The translations under genes and the position numbers were made by a program. Positions 1 through 10,497 of a DNA stretch of 64,000 bases are shown in pieces. Within the stretch, counting starts at the first letter, position 1. Every line of letters begins with the position of its first letter. A model generated the notes under the pieces. That model worked only from the letters and a program-made list of their open reading frames with translations. It was not told the origin of the DNA and made no database searches. The DNA lies in assembly GCF_003255815.1 (NCBI RefSeq), contig NC_037674.1, positions 18,928,856 to 18,992,855 of the forward strand. The letters are read 5' to 3'. The DNA comes from Theropithecus gelada (taxonomy: Eukaryota; Chordata; Mammalia; Primates; Cercopithecidae).

Positions 1-3000
1 GGGAACTAAACCTTGGGAAGGAAGAAACGGGGCATCTGATGCAGGCCGAGGATACCTCTCACCACGCAGCTCCCATGTCTGTTCCAGAGCCCCATGCAGC
101 CACAGTGTCACCTCCCACAGACGGGACGACTCGATACTCTGCACAGACAAACATCACAGATGAGAGCCTTGACAGGAAATCACCTGCCAGCTCATTCTCT
201 CACTCTACACCTTCAGGAAATGGGAAGTACTTACCTGGGGCGATCACAAGCCCTGGTGAACACATTCTGACACCTGAGAGCTCCTTCTCCAAGAGTCCTG
301 AGTCTTTGCCAAGCCCTGCCTTGGAGGACATTGCCATAGAGTGGGAAGATAAAGTTCCAGGGTTGAAGGACAGAACCTCAGAACAGAAGAAGAAGGAACC
401 TGAGCCAAAGGATGAAGTTTTACAGCAGAAAGACAAAACTCTGGAGCACAAGGAGGTAGAGCCAAAGGACACAGCCATCTATCAGAAAGATGAGGCTCTG
501 GATATAAAGAACGAGGCTGTGAAACAGCAGGATAAGGCTTTAGAACAAAAAGGCAGAGACTTAGAACAAAAGGACACAGCCCTGGAACAGAAGGACAAGG
601 CCCTGGAACCAAAAGACAAAGACTTAGAAGAAAAAGACAAGGCCCTGGAACAGAAGGATAAGATCCCAGAAGAGAAAGACAAAGCCTTAGAACAAAAGGA
701 CACAGCCCTGGAACAGAAGGACAAGGCTCTGGAACCAAAAGATAAAGACTTAGAACAAAAGGACCGGGTCCTGGAAAAGAAGGACAAGGCTCTGGAACCA
801 AAAGATAAAGACTTAGAACAAAAGGACCGGGTCCTGGAAAAGAAGGATAAGATCCCAGAAGAGATAGACAAAGCCTTAGATCAAAAAGTCAGACGTGTTG
901 AACATAAGGCTCCAGAGGACACGGTCACTGAAATGAAGGGCAGAGACCTAGAACAGACAGACAAAGCCCCTGAACAGAAACACCAGGCCCAGGAACAAAA
1001 GGATAAAATCTCAGAAAAGAAGGATCAGGCCTTAGAACAAAAATACTGGGCTTTGGGACAGAAGGATGAAGCCCTGGAACAAAACATTAAGGCTCTGGAA
1101 GAGAAGGACCAAACTCAGGAGCAGGAGAGCCTACTGCAGGAGGATAAAACCAGGAAACCAAAGATGCTAGAGGAAAAATCCCCAGAAAAGGTCAAGGCCA
1201 TGGAAGAGAAGTTAGAAGCTCTTCTGGAGAAGACCAAAGCTCTGGGCCTGGAAGAGAGCCTAGTGCAGGAGGGCAAGGCCAGAAAGCAGGAAGAGAAGTA
1301 CTGGAGGGGGCAGGATGTGGTCCAGGAGTGGCGAGAAACATCTCCTACCAGAGAAGAGCCGGTTGGAGAACAGAAAGAGCTTGCCCCGGCATGGGAGGAC
1401 ACATCTCCTGAGCAGGACAGTAGGTATTGGAGAGGCAGAGAGGATGTGGCCTTGGAACAGGACACATACTGGAGGGAGCTAAGCTGTGAGCGGAAAGTCT
1501 GGTTCCCTCACGAGCTGGATGGTCAGGGGGCCCGCCCACGCTACACTGAGGAACGGGAAAGTACTTTCCTAGATGAGGGCCCAGACGATGAGCAAGAAGT
1601 GCCCCCGCGGGAACACACAACCCGGAGCCCCTGGGCCTCAGACTTCAAGGATTTCCAGGAATCCTCCCCACAGAAGGGGCTGGAGGTGGAGCGCTGGCTT
1701 GCTGAATCACCAGTTGGGTTGCCACCAGAGGAAGAGGACAAACTGACCCGCTCTCCCTTTGAGATCATCTCCCCTCCGGCTTCCCCACCTGAGATGGTTG
1801 GACAAAGGGTTCCTTCAGCCCCAGGACAAGAGAGTCCTATCCCAGACCCTAAGCTCATGCCACCCATGAAAAATGAACCCACTACCCCCTCATGGCTGGC
1901 TGACATCCCACCCTGGGTGCCCAAGGACAGACCCCTCCCCCCTCCACCCCTTTCCCCAGCTCCAGGTCCCCCCACCCCTGTCCCAGAGCCCCACACTCCT
2001 GCACCCTTCTCTTGGGGCACAGCTGAGTATGACAGTGTGGTGGCTGCAGTGCAGGAGGGGGCAGCTGAGTTGGAAGGTGGGCCGTACTCCCCGCTGGGGA
2101 AGGACTACCGCAAGGCTGAAGGGGAAAGGGAAGAAGAAGGTAGGGCTGAGGCTCCTGACAAAAGCTCACACAGCTCAAAGGTACCAGAGGCCAGCAAAAG
2201 CCATGCCACCATGGAGCCTGAGCAGACTGAGCCGGAGCAGAGAGAGCCCACACCCTATCCTGATGAGAGAAGCTTTCAGTATGCAGACATCTATGAGCAG
2301 ATGATGCTTACTGGGCTTGGCCCTGCATGCCCCACTAGAGAGCCTCCACTTGGAGCAGCTGGGGATTGGCCCCCACGCCTCTCAACCAAGGAGGAGGCTG
2401 CCGGCCGAAACACATCTGCAGAGAAGGAGCTTTCATCTCCTGTCTCACCCAAGAGCCTCCAATCTGACACTCCAACCTTCAGCTATGCAGCCCTGGCAGG
2501 ACCCACTGTACCCCCAAGGCCAGAGCCAGGGCCAAGTGTGGAGCCCAGCCTCACCCCACCTGCAGTTCCCCCCCGTGCTCCTATCCTGAGCAAAGGCCCA
2601 AGCCCCCCTCTTAATGGTAACATCCTGAGCTGCAGCCCAGATAGGAGGTCCCCATCCCCCAAGGAATCAGGCCGGAGTCATTGGGATGACAGCACTAGTG
2701 ACTCAGAACTGGAGAAGGGGGCTCGGGAACAGTCAGAAAAAGAGGCCCAATCCCCAAGTCCTCCTCACCCCATTTCTATGGGGCCCCCCACATTATGGCC
2801 AGAAACTGAGGCACGAATTAGCCCTCCCTTGGACTCACACCTGGGGCCTGCCCGACCCAGTCTGGACTTCCCTGCTTCAGCCTTTGGCTTCTCCTCATTG
2901 CAGCCAGCTCCCCCACAGCTACCCTCTCCAGCTGAACCCCGCTCAGCACCCTGTGGCTCCCTTGCCTTCTCTGGGGACCGAGCTCTGGCTCTGGCTCCAG

Positions 3001-4416
3001 GACCCCCCACCAGAACCCGGCATGATGAATACCTGGAAGTGACCAAGGCCCCCAGCCTGGATTCCTCGCTGCCCCAGCTCCCATCACCCAGCTCTCCTGG
3101 GGCCCCTCTCCTCTCCAATCTGCCACGACCTGCTTCACCAGCCCTGTCTGATGGCTCCTCCTCTGAAGCTACCACACCTGTGATTTCGAGTGTGGCTGAG
3201 CGCTTCTCTCCAGGCCTTGAGGCTGCAGAACAGGAGTCTGGAGAGCTGGACCCAGGAACGGAACCAGCTGCCCACAGCCTCTGGGACCTCACTCCTCTGA
3301 GCCCAGCACCCCCAGCTTCACTGGACTTGGCCCTAGCTCCGGCTCCAAGCCTGCCTGGAGACATGGGTGATGGCACCCTGCCGTGCCACCTGGAGTGCTC
3401 AGGGGCAGCCACGGAGAAGCCAAGCCCCTTCCAGGGTCCCTCTGAGGACTGTGCAGCCAATGGCCCAACTGAAAGCAGCCCTAACCCCCCAGGCCCTGCC
3501 CCAGCCAAGGCTGAAAACGAAGAGGCTGCGGCTTGTCCTGCCTGGGAACGTGGAGCCTGGCCTGAAGGAGCTGAGAGGAGCTCCCGGCCTGACACACTGC
3601 TCTCCCCTGAGCAGCCACTGTGTCCTGCAGGGGGCTCCGGGGGCCCATCCAGCAGTGCCTCTCCCGAGGTCGAAGCTGGGCCCCAGGGATGTGCCACTGA
3701 GCCCCGGCCCCATCGTGGGGAGCTCTCCCCATCCTTCCTGAACCCACCTCTGCCCCCATCCACAGATGATAGCGACCTCTCAACTGAGGAAGCTCGACTA
3801 GTAGGAAGAGGGGGGCGGCGTCGGGCAGGAGGGCCAGGGACCACGGGAGGCCCATGCCCTGTGACTGATGAGACACCCCCCACATCAGCCAGTGACTCAG
3901 GCTCCTCACAGTCAGATTCTGATGTCCCGCCAGAAACTGAGGAGTGCCCATCCATCACAGCTGAGGCAGCCCTCGACTCAGATGAAGACGGGGACTTCCT
4001 GCCTGTGGACAAAGCTGGGGGTGTCAGTGGTACTCACCACCCCAGGCCTGGCCACGACCCACCCCCTCTCCCACAGCCAGACCCCCGCCCATCCCCTCCC
4101 CGCCCTGATGTGTGCATGGCCGACCCCGAGGGGCTCAGCTCAGAGTCTGGGAGAGTAGAGAGGCTACGGGAGAAGGAGAAGGTTCAGGGGCGAGTAGGGC
4201 GCAGGGCCCCAGGCAAGGCCAAGCCAGCGTCTCCTGCACGGCGTCTGGATCTTCGGGGAAAACGCTCACCCACCCCTGGTAAAGGGCCTGCAGATCGAGC
4301 ATCCCGGGCCCCACCCCGACCACGCAGCACTACAAGCCAGGTCACCCCAGCAGAGGAAAAGGATGGACACAGCCCCATGTCCAAAGGCCTAGTCAATGGA
4401 CTCAAGGCAGGACCGA
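1..4416 (+). CDS. MAP1A: MAP1A giant coding exon (3' portion)
   Basis: Continuous frame from base 3 with no stop until inside the next intron (TGA at 4563). The exon ends after '..ggaccga' with donor GTACGT at 4417; the last base starts a split ATG (Met) codon completed by the next exon. It encodes the charged repeats, the proline-rich disordered heavy-chain tail and the start of LC2. The exact LC2 cleavage point cannot be read from the sequence. Confidence 0.95.
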
Positions 4417-5132
4417 GTACGTATATCATGAAACGTGGCAGAGAGTGTGGGTTAGGGCTGGGTGTGGCTGGTCAGACTCCAGGAGTGGGAAAGAGGGGAA
4501 GGTTGCCAAAAGGGTTCCACTTTTCCTCTACAATGAATCCTGGCTTGTCTCTACAGTGGCCTTGAGTTCCAAGGGCGGCTCTGGTGCCCCTGTATATGTG
4601 GATCTCGCCTACATCCCGAATCATTGCAGTGGCAAGACTGCTGACCTTGACTTCTTCCGTCGAGTGCGTGCATCCTACTATGTGGTCAGTGGGAATGACC
4701 CTGCCAATGGAGAGCCAAGCCGGGCTGTGCTGGATGCCCTTCTGGAGGGCAAGGCCCAGTGGGGGGAGAATCTTCAGGTGAGTAGCAAAGGACACCAAGG
4801 AAGTAGTCTGGTCAAAGCTCACTCAAGAGGCAATAGTGGAACACAGTCCCTATTTATTAAAGGATGGGCCTTTTCTAAGGGCCGCAGGGCTGCTTCTGAG
4901 ACCATCGGGTGCCCCTTTCCCCTCACCTACCTTCCCTTCATGTTCTCACATCAGGCATGTCTTATCTCCCTCCTAGGTGACTCTGATCCCTACTCATGAC
5001 ACGGAGGTGACTCGTGAGTGGTACCAACAAACTCACGAGCAGCAGCAGCAACTGAACGTCCTGGTCCTGGCTAGCAGCAGCACCGTGGTCATGCAGGATG
5101 AGTCCTTCCCTGCCTGCAAGATTGAGTTCTGA
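1..5132 (+). CDS. MAP1A: Microtubule-associated protein 1A, C-terminal ~1,596 residues (5' part outside window)
   Basis: MAP1A is a large neuronal protein that binds and stabilises microtubules in dendrites; it is made as a polyprotein cleaved into a heavy chain and light chain LC2. The frame is open from base 3 and joins 1-4416, 4557-4777 and 4977-5132. In order it shows an acidic/basic repeat of the type KDKALEQKDK (about 360-1130), a Glu/Arg-rich stretch, long Pro/Ser-rich disordered sequence, an acidic Ser patch (SDSGSSQSDSD), a basic Pro/Ser stretch near 4200-4350 expected in LC2, and the conserved globular C-terminus (VYVDLAYIPNHCSGKTADLD to the end, CKIEF). These tails are characteristic of MAP1 proteins. 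Human MAP1A is about 2,800 residues, so a little over half is here. Identification rests on recognised sequence and on the PPIP5K1 neighbour. Confidence 0.97.
715..847 (+). repeat. In-frame 63-nt tandem duplication in MAP1A charged repeat
   Basis: 70 nt at 715-784 recur exactly at 778-847, an offset of 63 nt or 21 codons. They encode KALEPKDKDLEQKDRVLEKK twice. The identity suggests a recent or actively homogenised duplication. Confidence 0.95.
4557..4777 (+). CDS. MAP1A: MAP1A penultimate coding exon
   Basis: Acceptor 'cttgtctctacag' precedes 4557 and donor GTGAGT follows at 4778. It is 221 nt and encodes the start of the conserved LC2 C-terminal domain, including DLDFFRRVRASYYVVSG and LLEGKAQWGENLQ. 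The intron on its left is only 140 nt (4417-4556) and that on its right 199 nt. Confidence 0.95.
4977..5132 (+). CDS. MAP1A: MAP1A last coding exon
   Basis: Acceptor 'tctccctcctag' precedes 4977. The exon encodes VTLIPTHDTEVTREWYQQ, a short Gln run, and the highly conserved end DESFPACKIEF, then TGA at 5130-5132. Confidence 0.96.
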   Translation: MTLIPTHDTEVTREWYQQTHEQQQQLNVLVLASSSTVVMQDESFPACKIEF

Positions 5133-6530
5133 AAGAGCCGCCCTCCCTTCCCCAAGGATCCACTCCCCCAGCTCCTTTAGAGAATGGCTACTGCTGAGTC
5201 CTCTGGGGTTGAGGGACATGGGAGCTAGGGGGAGGGGAGGGAGATGTCTTGTTGTGGGGACTTGGGCTGGGCTAAGTGGGAGGGGTTGTCCCTCCCCGTC
5301 ATCCATTCCTGAGAGGGGTCTCAAACCAAAGTTAACAGGGAGAGGATGGGGGAGGGGAAAAATTAGAATAAGATAGCATCTGATGCCTGAGAACCCTCTC
5401 CTAGCACTGTCAAATGCTGGTATTGAATGGGGACTGAGGATGGGTCTCAGAGAGCAACCTCCTCCCTCGTAGAGGGAGATTATATCCCCAACTCCAGGGA
5501 CCTCTTTATCTCAATCTATTTATTTGGCATCCCGGGAAGGATTTCCAATAGTAATTTATGTGACCTGGGGGCAGGATACTGTCAGTGAGGTGCCCAGAGC
5601 TGCATCCTTTTCTCCATTTCCCATCCCCCATCTCCTCACCCACCAGGGTCTGAATTCTAGCAGGGGCCTGGGGGTATCCCACTGCTACACTGTTCTATTG
5701 CTTCCCTCAGTATCTGAATGTCTCAATTTAAAACTTGAAGCTCTTTAGACCAACAGACTGGTGAGAGGAGAAAGGAGCTTATCCCCCAGCCCCTGCTTTA
5801 TACCATTCACATCCCAGGGCTGTGTCCAGACAGCACAAAAGGGCAAGGAGAGCCCAAGCCCCAATGCCAGAATTCTTTCAAACTCCCTGACTCTTTGAAG
5901 TTTTTACTCACCCCGTTTCAATTATCCTGATCCCTTCTCATCCCCTGCTTGGCTTCTGTGCATGTGGTCATCTGCTGTGGCCTGGTGTGTAATGGGTTAA
6001 AAATAAGCCACTGCCTGACATCCCAACATTTGACACCCCAGCAATGTGTGACTCCCCCAACATTCCACTATGCCATCCTGCAGCTGAAATGGGAACACTG
6101 GCTGCCTCTCCAAACCTGCTCTTGGACAGAGGATCTGGGAGGTGGAGGCCAGGCCAGAGGACTTAGGGAAAATGAGAGGGAGGAAGGAAAAAGGGAGAAG
6201 AAGCTGAGCCATAGCTTAACTCCTACAGAGTGAAATGAAAACAGGCTGAAAATACCACCCCAGGAGAGGACCTCACCCCAAGCAAGCCAGTGAGCAGCCC
6301 TGCCAGACTACTGCCAGACTGAGAAACCCAGAAGCTGGTAGTCATGTGGGCTTACCTTCTCTGCCAAGCGACTGGGAAACCCAAATGAGCCCACCTTGTG
6401 TTCTTCCTAGCTCCACCCTCCCCGTGCTGCTGTGCTCTGCTCCTCCCCACACTTCCCTGCTATAGTTCCCAGCTGCTGTAACGGAGCCACCTCCAACTCT
6501 AACAATAAACCCAGTTCATTGCAGATGATG
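5133..6530 (+). other. MAP1A: MAP1A 3' untranslated region
   Basis: About 1.4 kb of unique, repeat-free sequence from the stop codon to just past the AATAAA at 6504. It includes an AU-rich patch (tctatttatttgg, near 5515). The end point is inferred from the poly(A) signal, not seen directly. Confidence 0.75.
6504..6509 (+). terminator. Candidate MAP1A polyadenylation signal AATAAA
   Basis: Canonical AATAAA at a plausible distance (about 1.37 kb) after the MAP1A stop, with GT-rich sequence (gatgatgtagtg) about 20 nt downstream. A second AATAAA lies at 7222-7227, immediately before an Alu, and could be a distal alternative. Confidence 0.7.
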
Positions 6531-7238
6531 TAGTGCCGCTTAGGCTTTCTCTGACTCCATACATGCTTAGTTACTGGGCCCCGGTTTCCACCTCTCTGCT
6601 TCAACCAGTCTTGAATTTATCTTGGAAGACTCCAATGCTTTGGATTACTGGAAACACTTGTGCCTGAGTATGGAGAATAGGAGCCTAGGGTGGGTACATA
6701 CGTCTGGTTTGGGGGAAGGGAAGAGGGGCAGGGGGCCTCCTGGGGAGGGGATATGCATTCCATGGGGTCAAGAGTTAAGGACCAAACAACCAGGATCAGA
6801 TACCCTGGACAGCCTCTTGGGCTAAAGAGGTAAGAAGCTGAAGGACCCTAAGAGATCCAGAGCCTAATGAGGTTGGAAACGACTCTCCTTGTGCAGTCAG
6901 GATTTCCGTGGAGTAAAATGGTCGACTTTTCTCCTCCATGGAAACCCTTTATAGTCCTAAGTATGTCAGAAGTGGCCAGGCTGAATGTGTATATTTGGGG
7001 AGGGGCATATTCTAGCCCTCCCACTGTTCTGGGCTCTCTCATGGTAAAGATGTCAAGGGAGCAGAGAAAGGGCATAACCCCTTTATATAAACTCCTCCTG
7101 ACACTCCAGAGTGAAAAATTAACAGGATGATTCCAAGAACGTGGTGAGAAGGCATGTACCCTCTGGCACTTCACAGAGAGGGAAACTCTTTCCGGTCCCC
7201 CATCCAACACTCTACTTACTCAATAAAGACCTTTTGGG
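6531..7238. other. Intergenic unique sequence between MAP1A and the first Alu
   Basis: About 700 bases without recognisable repeat or gene. The short open frames here on both strands have no recognisable protein content. It ends with an isolated AATAAA at 7222-7227 on the plus strand. Confidence 0.6.
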
Positions 7239-7545
7239 GACCAGACATGGTGGCCCACACCTGTAATCCCAGCACTTTGGGAGGCCAAGGCAGGCAGATC
7301 ATCTGAGGTCAGGAGTTCGAGACCAGCCTGGCCAACATGGCGAAACCCTGTCTCTACTAAAAATACAAAAAAATTAACTGGGTGTGGTGATGGGCACCTG
7401 TAATCCTAGCTACTCAAGAGGCTAAGGCAGGAGAATCACTTGAATCCAGAAGGCGGCAGTTGCAGTGAGCTGAGATCGCGCCATTGCACTCCAGCCTGGC
7501 AACAGAGCGAGACTCTGTCTCAAAAAAGAAAAAAAACAAACAAAC
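7239..7545 (+). mobile_element. Alu
   Basis: Full dimeric Alu from 'gaccagacatggtggc' to an A-rich tail; older subfamily by its many differences from consensus. Confidence 0.93.
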
Positions 7546-7629
7546 CTTTTGAGATAGTGGGTTAACTGCTATAGGCACCTCTTGGGATGCCTGATCTCTG
7601 TTTTTTTGTTTTTTGGGGGTTTTTTTGTT

Positions 7630-7926
7630 TTTTTGTTTTTTTTTTTTGAGACAGAGTCTCACTCTGTCGCCAGGCTGGAGTGCAGTGGTGCGATCTCAGC
7701 TCATTGCAACCTCTACCTCCTGGATTCAAGCAATTCCCCTGCCTCAGCCTCCTGAGTAGCTGGGATTACAGGCATGTGCCACCATGCCCGGCTAATTTTT
7801 ATATGTTTAGTAGAGATGGAGTTTCACCACGTTGGCCAGGAAGGTCTCAATCTCTTGACCTCGTGATGCACCCACCTTGGCCTCCCAAAGTGCTGGAATT
7901 ACAGGTGTGAGCCACCGTGCCCAGCT
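7630..7926 (-). mobile_element. Alu
   Basis: Poly(T) head, then a full dimeric Alu in antisense, ending 'ccaccgtgcccagc'. With the previous element it forms an inverted Alu pair about 85 nt apart. Confidence 0.93.
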
Positions 7927-8060
7927 GACCTCTATATTTTTATAGTCTATTTTTGGATGCCTGATCTCTGTATTTTTACAGCCCATTCCTGCTCAATTAT
8001 AATGGCTTTTGACTGATTCAGATCAGTTATTGACACAATTGACTCACATGACTCACAGTC

Positions 8061-8076
8061 ACATATATATATATAT

Positions 8077-8108
<32 letters not shown>
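8061..8108. repeat. (TA)n/(CA)n microsatellite
   Basis: Alternating AT and AC dinucleotides directly abutting the poly(T) of the next Alu; length-unstable type of tract. Confidence 0.95.
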
Positions 8109-8125
<17 letters not shown>

Positions 8126-8407
8126 GAGACAGAGTCTTGCTTTGTTGCCCAGGTTGGAGTGCACTGGTGTGATTTCAGCTTACTGCAACCTCCGCCTCCA
8201 GGGTTCAAGTGATTCTCCTGCCTCAGCCTCCCGAATAGCTGGGATTACAGGTGTCCACCACCATGCCTGGCTAATTTTTGTGTTTTTAGTAGAGACAAGG
8301 TTTCACCATGTTGGCCAGGTTGGTCTCCAACTCCTGACCTCACATGATCTGCCCGCCTTGGTCTCCCAAAGTGCTGGGATTACAGATATAAGCCACTGTG
8401 CCCAGCC
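8109..8407 (-). mobile_element. Alu
   Basis: Antisense full-length Alu, from 'tttttttgagacagagtcttgc' to 'ccactgtgcccagcc'. Confidence 0.93.
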
Positions 8408-8675
8408 CATATTCATTCTTGAATTCACAAGGACATCACCATCATCCATCACCATCATTCTCATTATTTCATATTTATTGAGCACTCATAATGTTCCGGC
8501 CCCTGACTCCAATGACCGTATTACCCCTCCTACCCACTCCCATTCCCATCCCTGGATCTTTGGAAAAAGCTTCATAATCATATCTGGCCCTCAGATACAA
8601 TGATATAAGGACAAATTCTTGGGGACCCTGGAGTGTTTGGTCTTTGGCCAGTCTGTCCCTGGCACAACTACAGAA

Positions 8676-8706
<31 letters not shown>

Positions 8707-8732
8707 TCTATATGTGTATATATATATTTATA
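8676..8732. repeat. (TA)n/(CA)n/(TATG)n microsatellite
   Basis: Imperfect alternating purine-pyrimidine tract lying directly downstream (minus strand sense) of tandem AATAAA hexamers that may be the PPIP5K1 poly(A) signal. Confidence 0.93.
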
Positions 8733-8742
8733 TTTATTTATT
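8733..8742 (-). terminator. Candidate PPIP5K1 polyadenylation signals (overlapping AATAAA)
   Basis: TTTATTTATT on the plus strand reads as two overlapping AATAAA on the minus strand, about 940 nt after the PPIP5K1 stop. Alternatives are ATTAAA at 8927-8932 and a further AATAAA at 8474-8479. Which is used cannot be told from sequence. Confidence 0.5.
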
Positions 8743-9682
8743 AAACCTTTGCTTGTATCTGTACAATACTGATCTCTGCTCATTGTTTAAAATAGAACCT
8801 GATTATCTCTACTACTACAGCATCTCCTAAGCCAAACAGCCCACCACAGAGGGAGGCCCAGTTTCACAGACTGGCTAAGAATCCTCTAGAGCATTTTAAG
8901 TAGTTGCTTTGAATTTTGTACAGCAGTTTAATACCTACTTTTCCCTAGAGCTATTGCCCAGAGGAACAGGACTGAGGCAGAAGGGGCACTTGGGGATGAT
9001 ATGGAAAGATCTATAAGGCAAGTCTAAAGATTTAGTGGCCATGACAGATGTTTGGGGAGGGGACTGTATTTTCCAGACATTTCAGATAGCCATCCCGGGC
9101 TCACCTGAGGAGTGCTGGCAAAGACAAGAGTCTTTCTCAAGCATACCTTGAGAAGTCGTGACTATTTCCCCAGAAAAGTGAAGACCCTAGAGTCCCCTCT
9201 TTTGCATTTGCTGTCCCCAGATGGTGTCTTCAGCAGTGAAGCAGCATTTCCTTTAACAATCTATGATTTCCTAGGATGCTCAGAGAAGGCTGGGTAATGA
9301 GAGACCAACCCACCCCAAGGAAATCCTATTCAAGTCTAATGGTTAGGTGAAGAGCCAATGGCTTCTTTGAACCTAAAACTGGCTCCTCCTTAAGCACAGC
9401 TCTGGCACAGGTATGCTTCATACCAAGAGAACTACTTCCCCAGACACTGCTGGTGAGAGCTGGCCAGTGAGTTAGCCAACAGAAAAGGTTGCTGGCTCAA
9501 ATGGCTGGTATAGTGTGACACCACTAATGAGAAAATTAATCACATGTTGCTGGTGGAAGGGGTGAGTGCTGGTCATGGGCTAGAGACTGGCTCTGAGGGT
9601 TTGGATCACTAGATAGATGCTGGGCTTGAGGAATACCCTCTCCAGGCAGCTGATGGATCACCTCAGGGACCACCCAGGACTT
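8733..9682 (-). other. PPIP5K1: PPIP5K1 3' untranslated region (end tentative)
   Basis: Mostly unique sequence following the TAG stop at 9683-9685, with no Alu. The distal boundary is set by the candidate poly(A) signals and may instead be near 8.46 kb. Confidence 0.6.
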
Positions 9683-10497
9683 CTAATTTATCTCCTCAGG
9701 GACCTCCTGGGCCTGCAGATCAATCTCCTCAGGGAACTCTTGGGATGGTTTATCAATCTCAGGGATGCCCTGAGATAACAGACTGATCGCAGAAGGCTCC
9801 TGGGCCAGCCTGCCAACCTCCACAGAGAAGTCCTGGTATGGCTGGCTGACCTCCTCAGGGATCTCTTCAGCTGGGCTGCCAACTTCTACAGGGGTTTCCT
9901 GGACCAAGCCACCAACCCCTACGTGGGACCTATGGACCAGCTTGCCAGCCTCCACAGAGACCCCCTGGCATGGCTGGCTGACCTCCTCAGGGTTCTCCAG
10001 ACATAGCTGGCAAAATTCCTCAGAGACTTTCTGGCACAGTTGGCTGGCCTTCTGGCATGGCTGGCTGATCTGAGGGACCTCCTGGCATGTGTGGTTACCA
10101 TTGTCATGGTTCTCATGGCATTGCTGGCTGATGTCAGGGACCTCCTGACATGGCTGGCTGAGCGCCTCAGAAATGTCCTGGCATGACTGGCTGATGTCAG
10201 GGACCTCCTGACATGGCTGGCTGACCTCCTTAGCCACCTCCTCGTATGGCTGGCTGGTTTCCACAGGTGGCACCTGTGGGGACTGATTTGGTTCAAAAAT
10301 CTCTTGTTTCCCTTCTATGGAGAGCTCTTGTGCTCCATTCCCAGGGGTCTCCCGGAGCAGCCCAAGGCATTGATGTTCTTCAGTCACGTGTGAATTTAGG
10401 GAGGGTTGATCACTGAAGCCAAATTGGGAGTTACCATCTACTGTAGTAGGGGAAGAAGGACCAGCACTGGACACAGTGCTAGAAGGGCCACTGCTGT
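9683..10497 (-). CDS. PPIP5K1: PPIP5K1 last coding exon (residues ~1163-1433)
   Basis: Acceptor on the minus strand 'tgactttgcttttcag' before 10497; TAG stop at 9683-9685. It encodes a Ser-rich start (SSGPSSTVSSAGPSSPTTV), then a disordered tail of degenerate repeats built on QPCQEVPDIS and EVPEEIS units, ending DLQAQEVPEEIN. The repeats are Cys/Gln/Glu-rich, an unusual composition for this otherwise Ser/Pro-rich tail. At DNA level a 38-nt block is repeated perfectly 63 nt apart (10124-10161 and 10187-10224). Confidence 0.95.

Noticed and set aside
540..1130. Regularly spaced repeats resembling an array
   Set aside because: They are in-frame protein repeats of MAP1A without spacers; not a CRISPR array, and the DNA is from a primate.
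1873..3741. Several 90-156 codon frames on both strands inside the MAP1A exon
   Set aside because: All overlap the strongly supported MAP1A frame and are compositionally biased shadows.
2765..4012. 415-codon open frame on the minus strand opposite MAP1A
   Set aside because: It mirrors GC-rich Pro/Ser/Glu-coding sequence; low-complexity product with no recognisable domain. A shadow of the MAP1A frame.
7222..7227. AATAAA as the main MAP1A poly(A) site
   Set aside because: The one at 6504 gives a more usual 3'UTR and has a downstream GT-rich element. Kept only as a distal alternative.
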